Positions 1 through 7,949 of a DNA stretch of 32,070 bases are shown piece after piece. Source of the stretch: Fibrobacter sp. (GTDB taxonomy: Bacteria; Fibrobacterota; Fibrobacteria; Fibrobacterales; Fibrobacteraceae); assembly GCA_024398815.1 (NCBI GenBank), contig JAKSIL010000031.1, forward strand, positions 1 through 32,070, given 5' to 3'. The position numbers and the translations under genes were made by a program. Below the pieces are notes generated by a model, which worked only from the letters and a program-made list of their open reading frames with translations, had not been told where the DNA came from and made no database searches. Positions within the stretch are counted from its first letter, which is position 1. Each line of letters opens with the position of its first letter.

Positions 1-412
1 TGCCATTGTCGCCGTCTTCACCATCTTTGCCGTCCCTGCCGTTCCAAATCGTATCGATGACCGTTTCGCCGCAAGTCACCTCAAGGCCTTCGAGGCCAGC
101 CGCGTTCTTCACAGACTTCGACGTACAACCCGTGCCATTGTCGCCATCCTTACCCGGATCCCCCTTTCCGCCGTCTTCGCCCTTGAACGTCTGCCAGGAT
201 TTACCGTCGCAGACAAACGCAGCAGAAGAATCCATCACAAAAAGCATTTCGCCCACGTTCGTCGTGTCGCAGGCCTGCTTCGAAAGCTTTTCGCCGGCTT
301 CAAGCACGGCCATACCGTCCTGGTGGATTTCATTGACCTCGGTAACGTCGTCACCGCAAGCGGCAAGCATGAGGGTACCGGCAGCAGCTGCCAAAAGGTA
401 TTTCTTGTTCAT
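1..412 (-). CDS. Collagen-like lipoprotein, N-terminal part (runs off window)
   Basis: The reading frame is open to the left edge, so only the first 137 codons are seen. The start is supported by AAGGAG nine bases upstream of ATG. The N-terminus is a lipoprotein signal: two Lys, a hydrophobic core and lipobox LAAC with the lipidated Cys at residue 19. After about 65 residues come two Gly-x-y collagen-like stretches (GEDGGKGDPGKDGDNG and GRDGKDGEDGDNG) around a short Cys-containing module with Cys pairs (CTSK...VTCGE). It is probably an outer-membrane-anchored, surface-exposed structural protein. No enzymatic domain is visible. A TATATTTG box lies upstream of the SD sequence. The exact function is unknown. 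Confidence 0.85.
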   Translation of the reverse strand, partial: MNKKYLLAAAAGTLMLAACGDDVTEVNEIHQDGMAVLEAGEKLSKQACDTTNVGEMLFVMDSSAAFVCDGKSWQTFKGEDGGKGDPGKDGDNGTGCTSKSVKNAAGLEGLEVTCGETVIDTIWNGRDGKDGEDGDNG

Positions 413-460
413 GAGAACTCCTTGAATCTTGCTGCAAATATAGAAATTTGTGGACAGGGT

Positions 461-488
461 CTAAGGGTTAGAGGCTAGGGGTTTGGTA
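461..488. repeat. Heptanucleotide array (CTAGGGG/TTAGAGG type)
   Basis: Four adjacent 7-bp units: CTAAGGG, TTAGAGG, CTAGGGG, TTTGGTA. They lie in the 190-bp spacer between divergent genes. The rest of that spacer is AT-rich. Confidence 0.55.
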
Positions 489-590
489 TTAAAAGCTACG
501 ACTTATCAAAAAAAATTACAGATTATTTATAAAAAAAGTGTCTTGACACATATTTTTTAAGCAAAAATCACATTCAATCAAACAATATTA

Positions 591-599
591 TATATTTAC
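591..599 (+). promoter_or_regulatory. Putative -10-like box TATATTTAC before the AAA ATPase gene
   Basis: TATATTTAC begins 12 nt before the ATG and no Shine-Dalgarno sequence is present. The same TAnATTT box recurs at this distance before several other genes of the window, which supports a promoter with a very short or absent leader. Confidence 0.45.
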
Positions 600-602
600 A
601 GT

Positions 603-1901
603 ATGATTCCTCGCCCTGTATATCTAAAAAAACTAATCGACCGCAAAAACAACGGCCTGGTAAAGGTCATTACCGGAGTCCGTCGCTGCGGCAAGTCGGT
701 ACTGCTTTTCGACCTGTTCTTTAGGCACTTGATCGAAAGCGGCGTCCGAGACAGCCAGATTATCCGAATCAAGCTGGACAACGCCGACTACGCTTCTCTT
801 CGGAACCCGCTGAAACTTTTGGAACATGTCCGCAGGCAGCTCACCGAGGAGGGAGACCACTACCTGTTCATAGACGAAATCCAGTTCGTGAAAAAGATTA
901 GGAACAAGGACTTGGAAGGCGAACACATCACCTTCTACGATGTCTTGAACAGCCTCATGGACATCCCTAATTTGGACATTTACATCACGGGCAGCAACTC
1001 GAAGATGCTTTCAAGGGACATCCTTACGGAGTTTCGGGGCCGCGGCGACGAAGTTCGCGTCTATCCGTTTTCTTTCCGGGAATTTCACGACGCGAAACTT
1101 GGCGACAAGGAAAGCGACCTTGAAGAATTCATGCTGTACGGAGGCATGCCGCTAGTGCTCTCCCGCCCCACAGCGGAAGCAAAAATATCATACCTGCAAA
1201 ACCTTTTCGAAGAAACCTACCTGAAGGACATCGTAGAACGAAACCGGGTACAGAACCAGGACCTGCTGAGCACCCTGACCAACGAAATCTGCTCCGCCAC
1301 AGGGTCCCTGACAAGCCCGAACGGCCTCACCCGATCCATCAATTTCGAACAAAAGAACAAGATGGAAAGCGCAGTCAACGTAAATACCGTAACCTCGTAC
1401 CTGAACCATCTTGAAAACGCGTTTCTGTTCCGCGAAGCCAAGCGCTACGACATCCGCGGCAAGCGCTACTTCAGCAGCACAAGCAAATACTACTGCATCG
1501 ATGTCGGGCTCCGCAACGCACGCCTCAACATGCGGCAGAACGAGTACACCCACATCATGGAAAACGTGGTGTACAACGACCTTGTCAAGCGAGGGTTCTC
1601 CGTAGACGTGGGCGTCCTCGAGACGTTTTCAAAGGACGGTAACGGAAAGACAATCCGCATAGACAGGGAAATCGACTTTATCGTAAACCACGGGAACTTC
1701 CAGTGCTATATCCAATCGGCATTCCGCATGGACGACGAAAAGAAAATCGCTTCGGAAACGGCACCGTTCAAAATCGTAGGAGATTCTTTCAAGAAAATCG
1801 TGGTGACAAGATTCGGAACCGCCCCCTGGTACGACGACCTGGGAATCTACCACATCGGGCTCGCCGATTTTCTTTTGGCGGGCGATGAACTATTCTCGTA
1901 G
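603..1901 (+). CDS. AAA+ ATPase with DUF4143 domain
   Basis: A 432-residue protein of the widespread AAA_14/DUF4143 family. Residues 25-32 (GVRRCGKS) are Walker A, 88-92 (LFIDE) Walker B and 128-136 (ITGSNSKML) a sensor-1-like strand. The RGR at 145-147 followed by VYPFSFREF is typical of the family. The C-terminal half matches the DUF4143 plan, with a nuclease-like DREIDF patch near residue 350 (acidic residues plus I/V-rich strands). The biological role of these ATPases is not established. The gene stands alone. The start ATG follows an AT-rich tract without SD, and no better start precedes the conserved region. Its 3' end faces the methyltransferase gene 37 bp away. Confidence 0.9.
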   Translation: MIPRPVYLKKLIDRKNNGLVKVITGVRRCGKSVLLFDLFFRHLIESGVRDSQIIRIKLDNADYASLRNPLKLLEHVRRQLTEEGDHYLFIDEIQFVKKIRNKDLEGEHITFYDVLNSLMDIPNLDIYITGSNSKMLSRDILTEFRGRGDEVRVYPFSFREFHDAKLGDKESDLEEFMLYGGMPLVLSRPTAEAKISYLQNLFEETYLKDIVERNRVQNQDLLSTLTNEICSATGSLTSPNGLTRSINFEQKNKMESAVNVNTVTSYLNHLENAFLFREAKRYDIRGKRYFSSTSKYYCIDVGLRNARLNMRQNEYTHIMENVVYNDLVKRGFSVDVGVLETFSKDGNGKTIRIDREIDFIVNHGNFQCYIQSAFRMDDEKKIASETAPFKIVGDSFKKIVVTRFGTAPWYDDLGIYHIGLADFLLAGDELFS

Positions 1902-1906
1902 TGAAT

Positions 1907-1927
1907 TGTCTACTGTCTACTAACCAC
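1907..1927. repeat. Heptanucleotide array (TGTCTAC/TAACCAC)
   Basis: TGTCTAC occurs twice and is followed by TAACCAC. The array fills the gap between two convergent genes. Confidence 0.55.
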
Positions 1928-1938
1928 CGGTCGCGCTT

Positions 1939-2697
1939 TTACTTTGCGGGCATGTCCGAACGAACTTTAAATGCCATAATGGCAAATGCGCCCGCCACAT
2001 TCATGCTCGCTTTACGGCCTGCCATGGGGATAGTCACCTTCATGGTCGCCTGCTCCATGATTTCGGGGGCAATTCCGAGTTCTTCGTTACCAAGCACAAT
2101 CAAGCCCTTCTCGGGCCACGTTACGTTATTTATACTCGGAATATCCTCGCCTGTTTCAAGGGCGATGATTTCGTAGCCGTTTTCCTTGTGCCACTTGATG
2201 CATTCGAACGGATCGTCCCAGCGCTTGATAGGAATCCATTCCTGGCAGCCACGGGCCGCACTCTTGACCGTCACATGGTCGGGGCCGCAACTGTAGCCGC
2301 TCAGGTGAACCCCTTCGAGGCCAAAGCAATCGGTACTGCGGATAATGGAACCGACGTTGAATGCGCTTCTCAGGTTGTGTACAAGCACGGCAAACGGAAT
2401 AGGCTTTTCATTCGCCACATCGCGGTCGCCCGGTTCCTGCTCCAAGTAGATGTCGCGTTCAAAGCCAAGGCCTGCGCGAGTGCGGAAGGTCTTGTACAAG
2501 TCAATCATCTGCGCCTGGTTCTTGCCGGTAAGTTGTTCTTCTTTCGGCAACTTCAACCATTCCGCGTAAGTTTCAAATTCACGCCTCGCACGCGGGACAT
2601 CATCGCCCAGTTGCAGAATAATCACACGCAGAAGTTCCGCCAAGCGTTTGAACTTGGAGGGTTCCTTCATCGCCAAAAATTTCGGTTCGGTGTACAT
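1939..2697 (-). CDS. SpoU/TrmH family (SPOUT) RNA 2'-O-methyltransferase
   Basis: A 252-residue protein. An N-terminal helical extension of about 100 residues precedes a SPOUT domain with the three SpoU motifs: motif 1 at 109-121 (N-x-RSAFNVGSIIRS, with the methyl-transfer Arg), motif 2 at 199-209 (LIVLGNEELGI) and motif 3 at 223-240 (IPMAGRKASMNVAGAFAI), which form the SAM-binding trefoil knot. It should methylate the ribose 2'-OH of a tRNA or rRNA nucleotide. The target cannot be read from the sequence. An internal ATG at 2670 (MKEPSKF) is an alternative start. It lies 25 bp downstream of the TolB-like gene on the same strand, with a 7-bp repeat array in the gap. Confidence 0.88.
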   Translation of the reverse strand: MYTEPKFLAMKEPSKFKRLAELLRVIILQLGDDVPRARREFETYAEWLKLPKEEQLTGKNQAQMIDLYKTFRTRAGLGFERDIYLEQEPGDRDVANEKPIPFAVLVHNLRSAFNVGSIIRSTDCFGLEGVHLSGYSCGPDHVTVKSAARGCQEWIPIKRWDDPFECIKWHKENGYEIIALETGEDIPSINNVTWPEKGLIVLGNEELGIAPEIMEQATMKVTIPMAGRKASMNVAGAFAIMAFKVRSDMPAK

Positions 2698-2700
2698 TGA

Positions 2701-2721
2701 TTAGTGGCTAGTGGTTAGAAT
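2701..2721. repeat. Heptanucleotide array (TTAGTGG/CTAGTGG)
   Basis: TTAGTGG, CTAGTGG, TTAGAAT: three 7-bp units that almost exactly fill the gap between two genes read in the same direction. Confidence 0.6.
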
Positions 2722-2722
2722 T

Positions 2723-3967
2723 TTAGGGGTTCGACGGAACAGATGCGTTCTTTCCGCCTTGCAGGCCCTTCACGGCTTCGGTCAGGTCCTTAATCGCCTT
2801 GATGAGTTCGTCCATCTTGGCATCGCTTGCGCCTGCAGCGACAGCACCTACGGCTCCCGCGGCAGCGGTTTCAGCCTTGGCGGCGACATCTGCAGCGGTG
2901 GCTTCCTTCACAGGAACCTTGCCAAGCCAAATGTCCGGCCAACGGTCGTTGCCACTATGGTAGGTGATGCGGGTTGCGCTTTCCACCGGGGAACCAATCT
3001 TCCACATATAGAGTTCATAGTCGAACATGTCGTGGTCGTGGCCCTTGTCGGTAGCGCCCCAGACAAGCCACTTGCCATCCGGAGAGAGGCGCGGGAAATA
3101 CTCGTGACTGCGACGGCCCGGCAAGTCCATCAGCTTCACGTTTTTCGGAATGCCAAAGAAGCCCACCTTTTCAATCTGCTTGCCATCCTTGGCGCTGAAC
3201 CAAAGAATTTCGCTTGGAGCGGCCGTTCCGCCATTCCCCGTCGGGTTCACGCGGTAAAGTTTACTTCCGTCGAAGTTCCAGTCAATCTGGCAGCCGTCGC
3301 CGGACTTGGTCCAGCCACCCTTTTCCAAGTCCCAAACGCCCGTTTCACGCATGGAGCCACGAAGCGTAATGGCCAAATGCTTTCCGTCAGGGCTCATGTT
3401 AGGCTCCTGCAGAATCACGCCAGCCTTGTTGAACGCTTTTTCGCCATCCAGAATCATCTTTTCGGCCTTGCTCGAAAGTTCCATCGAGAACACCTTGCCG
3501 GCGCGGCTGAAAACGATGGACTTGCCATCGGGGCGCCATGTTCCCCAGGTTGCATTGTCTACGACCTTGCGGGCGTTTTCGCCCGTGATGTCCACCATCC
3601 ACAAGTCCCACTTTTCAGGATAGTTGGCATCGTTCTCGGGAACCCAGCCGCCCTTGCTGCGGTTGAACATCACCGTGGAGCCATCCGGTGAAATGCGCGG
3701 GAACCAGTCCACGTTGTCGCTCTTGGTAAGCGCGCGGGCGTTCGTACCGTCGGCATTCATAATCCAAATGTCATGATGGGAATTGGAACGGCTCGTCGCC
3801 CATACAATCGCACCTTCCAGCTTGCCCTTCAAAGCATCGAGAGCCTTCTGCTCGTCGGCGGTCGGGTCGACCGCGGCACCCGTAGGGGCGCCCTGTCCGG
3901 CAAAAGAGGTTACTGCGGCACCGCACACAAACGCGGCACAAAGAGAAATCTTCGCAAAAATTTTCAT
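2723..3967 (-). CDS. Secreted TolB-like beta-propeller (PD40) protein
   Basis: A 414-residue protein with a Sec signal peptide (cleavage near residue 23, SFA-GQ). Several WD40-like/PD40 blades carry the hallmark SPDG turns: RISPDGSTVMF, NMSPDGKHLAI and RLSPDGKWLVWG, plus IMNADGTNA. The body therefore resembles the TolB C-terminal propeller, likely a periplasmic or surface protein-binding scaffold. The last 60 residues are Ala-rich and then a short amphipathic helix (MDELIKAIKDLTEAVKGL), followed by a Pro/Ser tail. There is no TolB N-terminal domain and no tol-pal genes are nearby, so it is not TolB itself. A TATTTTTAGGGC box directly precedes the ATG, with no SD. Confidence 0.8.
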   Translation of the reverse strand: MKIFAKISLCAAFVCGAAVTSFAGQGAPTGAAVDPTADEQKALDALKGKLEGAIVWATSRSNSHHDIWIMNADGTNARALTKSDNVDWFPRISPDGSTVMFNRSKGGWVPENDANYPEKWDLWMVDITGENARKVVDNATWGTWRPDGKSIVFSRAGKVFSMELSSKAEKMILDGEKAFNKAGVILQEPNMSPDGKHLAITLRGSMRETGVWDLEKGGWTKSGDGCQIDWNFDGSKLYRVNPTGNGGTAAPSEILWFSAKDGKQIEKVGFFGIPKNVKLMDLPGRRSHEYFPRLSPDGKWLVWGATDKGHDHDMFDYELYMWKIGSPVESATRITYHSGNDRWPDIWLGKVPVKEATAADVAAKAETAAAGAVGAVAAGASDAKMDELIKAIKDLTEAVKGLQGGKNASVPSNP

Positions 3968-4024
3968 GCCCTAAAAATACAATAAAAACAAGTTCAAATT
4001 ATCAATACGATTACTAACAATCCC

Positions 4025-4061
4025 CCAAAAAAAGACGGCTCCAAGTTCTTATTGGAGCCGT
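4025..4061 (-). terminator. Rho-independent terminator of the GH8 gene
   Basis: A 10-bp perfect stem (4035-4044 with 4052-4061, seven-base loop) is followed on the minus strand by a run of seven T. It sits 30 bp after the GH8 stop codon. Confidence 0.85.
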
Positions 4062-4090
4062 TCTAAAATTAAGGACGTTAAATTTGCGTC

Positions 4091-5641
4091 TTAACGAACA
4101 TTGATCTTCTGAAAGAGAGTCTTTCCCGCAGCCGTAGCCTTGACGACATAAAGCCCGGCGGGAACATTTCCAAGAGAAATATTCAATGCACCTTGGGCAA
4201 CACCCTTCCAAAGTGTTTTGACCTTGACACCCGTCACCGAGAACAATTCCACGCGAGCCTCGCCCACGGCAGTCACTTGGAGCGAACGACCCTGCAAACG
4301 AACGGCCGTAGCATAGGAACCGTCAAGCGAAGGCAATTCCTGCGGAACATTCGGATCGACGAAGCCGCTCGGATTGCTATTGGAGCTGGCGTTCGGATTG
4401 ACATTCGGATCAACTGCTGCACTGGAGGTCGGAGCAGCGGAAGCGGAGCTTCCCGGAACAGAAGCAGAACTCTGCGTAACGGAATTGGAACTCTGCGGAG
4501 CATCCTTTTTAGCAGCTGCCAAATTCGGCATGTTGCCGGAAACCAGCAATCCGTTCAGAATCTTGAGCGACTGGTTGAAGTAGTTCTCGTCACCCAATTT
4601 CACAGCCTCGGCCCAGTATTCATCGAGCTTGGACTGGTACGAAGGATCCGATATAAAGGATGTCATGATGGTAGTAATGAAAGTACTGTTGTGATCGCTA
4701 CCCAGATTTCCACTGGAACGGCCAATCGGACCGCTCATCTGGCCTGCAGATTTTGAAGAAGCCCACTTACCGATTTTTTGGTCAATCGCAAGCGCACGCT
4801 TGTCGCCATGCCAGCAAACGGCCTTCGCGTTGCGCCACGGAGCACGAGAAGCATCGTAACTATACTGGTCGTCTTCACTCTTTCCATTCTTATCCGTCCA
4901 GTCGTCGATGAGGCCCGTAGAAACTTCGCCCGAGCTGGATTCATACAACTTCATGTTGGCATCATAAGCCTTGCTGCTCCAGAAGTCAGCATTATCCTTA
5001 TCCACCGCGGCAAACAAAGGCATGTAGGCAGGGTCAAAGTAGCCCGGGTTCTTGCGATTGAATCCAGCGTCGCCCCAGGTATCGCCAGGGAGATGAAGAC
5101 CACTTTCCTCGAACTCGTACTTTTTCATGCTTTGGATCAAGGTCTTGGCTTCCGTCAGATACTTTTCATCGCCAAACTGGTAATAGGCCATCACGAGTGC
5201 CGCGGCAGCATCGATATCGCCATCCAAGGCGGCGCCCTTGTCCTGCTTATTGGCAAGTTCGGTCACTTTCCAGACCATCAGGCCGTGCTCGTTCTCCATC
5301 TTCTTGTAGAAATTCCAAATCTTATCGAACTGACTCTGGTAACTCGTAGTGTTGTCACTGAAGTACACCATCAGAAGCATACCATAGCCGACACCTTCCG
5401 AAAAATACTCGTTGGAACCCGGATTGGAACGGACACCGGCAACATCGCCCTGCTCGTTGTACATGTCCTTCATCCAGTACGCGAACTGCTTTTTTAAATC
5501 TTCCGCAGCCTTCGCCTTGTCGCTCAAAAGCGTGGCGTTACCATCGCAGTCGGAATTCTGCGGAAACGGGAAATTCACTGTAGCCTGCGAAAGTCCAAAA
5601 GCGAACAAACCGGCAAGACCAATTTTAGCCAAACATTTCAT
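4091..5641 (-). CDS. Secreted glycoside hydrolase family 8 (endoglucanase/xylanase type) with C-terminal sorting domain
   Basis: A 516-residue protein. Residues 1-20 are a signal peptide. Residues 25-375 form an (alpha/alpha)6 GH8 catalytic domain: SEGVGYGMLL at 81-90 carries the general acid Glu82, and LDGDIDAAAALV at 139-150 corresponds to the conserved A-T-D-G-D-x-D-I-A-x-A-L block of GH8. A linker of about 60 residues rich in Ser, Pro and Asn follows. The final 75 residues (VELFSVTGVKVKTL...GLYVVKATAAGK) form a beta-sandwich tail like the C-terminal sorting domains of secreted proteins in the FCB group. GH8 enzymes cleave beta-1,4 glucan, xylan or chitosan. Which of these applies is not determinable here. 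AAGGAG precedes the ATG and a strong terminator follows. Confidence 0.9.
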   Translation of the reverse strand: MKCLAKIGLAGLFAFGLSQATVNFPFPQNSDCDGNATLLSDKAKAAEDLKKQFAYWMKDMYNEQGDVAGVRSNPGSNEYFSEGVGYGMLLMVYFSDNTTSYQSQFDKIWNFYKKMENEHGLMVWKVTELANKQDKGAALDGDIDAAAALVMAYYQFGDEKYLTEAKTLIQSMKKYEFEESGLHLPGDTWGDAGFNRKNPGYFDPAYMPLFAAVDKDNADFWSSKAYDANMKLYESSSGEVSTGLIDDWTDKNGKSEDDQYSYDASRAPWRNAKAVCWHGDKRALAIDQKIGKWASSKSAGQMSGPIGRSSGNLGSDHNSTFITTIMTSFISDPSYQSKLDEYWAEAVKLGDENYFNQSLKILNGLLVSGNMPNLAAAKKDAPQSSNSVTQSSASVPGSSASAAPTSSAAVDPNVNPNASSNSNPSGFVDPNVPQELPSLDGSYATAVRLQGRSLQVTAVGEARVELFSVTGVKVKTLWKGVAQGALNISLGNVPAGLYVVKATAAGKTLFQKINVR

Positions 5642-5767
5642 ACTAGCTCCTTAGCCAAACGATAAAATTACACCTATAAAAATAATGAATTTCAATAAGA
5701 AAAAGGCTGGCTAGGGACGCCTTTCGTGTCTAAAATCACTAAATTAGTTCAAAAAAAACGCATTACT

Positions 5768-6625
5768 ATGCAAATAATCGTGCAAGATTTTACCGGAGTT
5801 TACAGCGAGCAACCTTTTATGCAAGGGCTGCGGGATTCTGCGAGGCGTCTTGAGCAGGGCGCCAAGTTGGAGGGCGACGAACAAATACGCTGGCTAGACT
5901 GCACCCAGATTGCCGGGACCGACTGCTACTGCGACGACGAAGCGGTGGCTGAAATCAACAAGCTGATTGACGAAAGTCTTTGCTGCGGTTGCGGAACGGA
6001 TTTCGCGACACCCCCTGCCATCCATTTTTTCGACAACGGCAACTACCACTACATGAGCAAACTCTGGACGGACCGCGTCCAGGAACCATTCGACCTCGTG
6101 GTTTTTGACCACCATCCCGACATGCAGCCGCCCCGCTTCGGAGACATTCTAAGTTGCGGAGGGTGGGTCAAGAAAGTCCTGGAAGAAAACAAGTTTGTTC
6201 GAAATACAATTCTCATTGGAGTTGCTGACCATCTCGTTGAAGAACTGCAAGAGGACATCGCAAGCCTTGGCGACCGCGCCTCAAGCCTCGTCATCGTCAA
6301 AGAATCAGAACTCAGTTCATTCAATCCTCGTACCTCGAACCTCGTGCCTCGAACCTCAAACCTCTACCTTTCCATTGACAAGGACGTTCTCTCCCCCGCT
6401 GACGCAGCCACCAACTGGGACCAGGGTTCGCTCACTTTCGAAGCCCTCAAAAGCATCATCACGGAACTTTCGCAAGACCGCAAAATCCTCGGCATAGACA
6501 TCTGCGGGGAACGCGCGCAAGAATTCAAGCCCATCGAAAACGGCGCACAAACCGCCCAGGAAGCCGACGAACTCAACAACAAGCTGAACCAGGAACTGGT
6601 GGAGTTTTTGAGGTGTGAGGTATGA
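5768..6625 (+). CDS. Arginase/ureohydrolase-fold protein with an in-frame 7-residue repeat
   Basis: 285 residues if started at ATG 5768. An in-frame GTG at 5726 would add 14 basic residues and is less likely. Metal-ligand motifs of the ureohydrolase fold are visible: VVFDHHPDM in place of D-A-H-x-D, and LSIDKDVL in place of S-x-D-x-D. GIDICGE near the end matches the family's third strand. A true arginase would have a GGDHS motif and DP after SxDxD. Here the first is not seen and the second reads SP, so the substrate is uncertain. Immediately before LSIDKDV lies PRTSNLVPRTSNLY, a duplicated heptapeptide encoded by six 7-bp DNA units. The neighbours give no pathway clue. Confidence 0.75.
   Translation: MQIIVQDFTGVYSEQPFMQGLRDSARRLEQGAKLEGDEQIRWLDCTQIAGTDCYCDDEAVAEINKLIDESLCCGCGTDFATPPAIHFFDNGNYHYMSKLWTDRVQEPFDLVVFDHHPDMQPPRFGDILSCGGWVKKVLEENKFVRNTILIGVADHLVEELQEDIASLGDRASSLVIVKESELSSFNPRTSNLVPRTSNLYLSIDKDVLSPADAATNWDQGSLTFEALKSIITELSQDRKILGIDICGERAQEFKPIENGAQTAQEADELNNKLNQELVEFLRCEV
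6326..6367 (+). repeat. Heptanucleotide array inside a coding region (CCTCGAA type)
   Basis: Six units in exact 7-bp register: CCTCGTA, CCTCGAA, CCTCGTG, CCTCGAA, CCTCAAA, CCTCTAC. Three units make 21 nt, so the array reads in frame as two copies of PRTSNL(V/Y) in the arginase-fold protein. Confidence 0.85.
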
Positions 6626-6635
6626 GGGCGGCATC

Positions 6636-7097
6636 TTATTTGGGAGGAAACATTCCAAAATCAAATGCGAAAGATCTGGATGATGATAATGTCAAAGGAT
6701 AAATTTCGCCATCCCATTCAACACCCATAGTTACTTCACCATCTACAATATTACCTTCTTCAGGCAGAAGCCAATAGCTACAACTAGTCGTTCCATCGGA
6801 ATTATCAGCATATCCATAAAATTTTCCCTGGGATAATAGAAGCACCGGGCATTTTTCTTCCTCTGTTTTCTGAACTAGAATTCTAAGTTCAAAAGTGTTG
6901 CAAGAACGCCACGTAGGCATTATGGGAATGATAATACCTGAGAGACCAAACCAATCCTCTTGAACACTTTTTTCTGCCGTCACATTTTCCGTGATATCTT
7001 TATTTTGTGGTTCCAAGACTTTGACAAAAACAACAGTCGTACAGGAGCAAAAAAGAAAACAGAATACCATCAAAGACAAGCGTAAAAGCATATTCAT
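6636..7097 (-). CDS. Small putative lipoprotein, second of a tandem pair
   Basis: 153 residues from ATG 7097. The frame extends upstream, but the hydrophobic signal starts here (MNMLLRLSLMVFCFLFCSC). The likely lipidated Cys is within FCSC. No known domain is recognised. A central segment (RILVQKTEEEKCPVLLLS...CSYWLLPEE) resembles the neighbouring gene product (LVIWVEKKAECPVVYI...CHYGKLPIE), with both Cys residues in common. The gap to the upstream gene is 10 bp, so the two are probably co-transcribed. Base composition is clearly more AT-rich than the flanking genes, which fits accessory or acquired DNA. The 3' end faces the arginase-fold gene 10 bp away. Confidence 0.7.
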   Translation of the reverse strand: MNMLLRLSLMVFCFLFCSCTTVVFVKVLEPQNKDITENVTAEKSVQEDWFGLSGIIIPIMPTWRSCNTFELRILVQKTEEEKCPVLLLSQGKFYGYADNSDGTTSCSYWLLPEEGNIVDGEVTMGVEWDGEIYPLTLSSSRSFAFDFGMFPPK

Positions 7098-7107
7098 ACA
7101 AACCCAC

Positions 7108-7653
7108 CTAGTCCGGATACCAAAAAGGAATGTAAGCATATTCCTGTTTTTTTATAAAGAGGTATCGTTTTTCTTTTCCCTTATACTTTACAGTGTATAT
7201 TTGCTGTTGTTCTATGGGCAACTTTCCGTAATGACACATATCATGGTCTTCCATTCCAGCAAAAAAATCTTCTGTTTCCAATACTTTTCCGTAGCTAGGA
7301 TTATCGTTGATATACACGACAGGGCATTCCGCTTTTTTTTCAACCCATATAACCAAGTCCCCCTTACGTTTGTAAAATGATGTAATTTCGTAGTCTTCCG
7401 CAAAAGGGTCAAACGGCAGAATGAAAAAAAGCCAAATACTGGCTGTTTTTTTGAAATAATAGGCATTAATTTCGTAGTCGACCTTTTGCGTGCTATCCCC
7501 GTCATTATGTACAGCCCCTACTTTATCATTTTCATCAATCAAGTAAGGACTGTACCAAATAAAATTACGGTACAAGGAACACCCTTCAAGACAAAGCATG
7601 CCAAGAAGTAAAACGACAATCGAAAAATGTGTATGTGAAAGCAAATTCTTCAT
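7108..7653 (-). CDS. Small putative lipoprotein, first of a tandem pair
   Basis: 181 residues from ATG 7653. A longer frame exists, but the signal peptide (MKNLLSHTHFSIVVLLLGMLCLEGC) begins at this Met and TATTTTTACCCTG lies directly before it. The lipobox is LEGC. The mature part has no recognised domain. It has many aromatic residues and one further hydrophobic stretch (SIWLFFILPFDPF). The segment with ECPVV and CHYGKLPIE is shared in outline with the downstream gene, suggesting an old tandem duplication. The gene is AT-rich like its partner. Function unknown. An outer-membrane or periplasmic location is inferred from the signal only. Confidence 0.7.
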   Translation of the reverse strand: MKNLLSHTHFSIVVLLLGMLCLEGCSLYRNFIWYSPYLIDENDKVGAVHNDGDSTQKVDYEINAYYFKKTASIWLFFILPFDPFAEDYEITSFYKRKGDLVIWVEKKAECPVVYINDNPSYGKVLETEDFFAGMEDHDMCHYGKLPIEQQQIYTVKYKGKEKRYLFIKKQEYAYIPFWYPD

Positions 7654-7711
7654 CAGGGTAAAAATACTGTTCCTTTCAATATAAAAAAAAGCTTTTCCCG
7701 CAGCAATTCCT

Positions 7712-7732
7712 AACCACCAACCACCAACCACT
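7712..7732. repeat. Heptanucleotide array (AACCACC)
   Basis: AACCACC, AACCACC, AACCACT. The same unit reappears at 8044-8071. Confidence 0.8.
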
Positions 7733-7776
7733 TTTTAGTGATTAGTATGCTGTGGCTAGCAAGCAGGATTTTTCAC

Positions 7777-7947
7777 TAATTGGTCACCTCTAAAAATTAA
7801 ATTTTCAAAAATTTGGTTGCGACTCTTCGCGCTGGTTCGTCGTTCAAAGTGGCAAATACCACCAGTATTCGCCACTTTTCATTCCTGCCATCGCTCGGTC
7901 TCACTCAAATTTTCTTAACCAAAGCAATTTTTAGAGGTGCCCTAATT
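7777..7947. mobile_element. MITE-like element, 161 bp, with 17-bp terminal inverted repeats
   Basis: GGTCACCTCTAAAAATT at 7782-7798 is mirrored by the reverse complement of GGGCACCTCTAAAAATT at 7926-7942 (16 of 17 match). A 5-bp direct repeat, TAATT, lies immediately outside each end (7777-7781 and 7943-7947) and looks like a target-site duplication. The centre holds a 14-bp stem with one mismatch (7846-7859 with 7865-7878, loop CACCA). No transposase is encoded, so any movement would depend on an enzyme supplied elsewhere. Confidence 0.65.
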
Positions 7948-7949
7948 AT

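Noticed and set aside
543..548. TTGACA as a -35 box for the AAA ATPase gene
   Set aside because: No matching -10 element lies 15-19 bp downstream. The TATATTTAC box next to the ATG is 43 bp away.
2711..3691. A 326-codon open frame on plus, opposite the TolB-like gene
   Set aside because: The minus frame has a signal peptide and propeller motifs. The plus frame has neither a start signal nor a recognisable domain.
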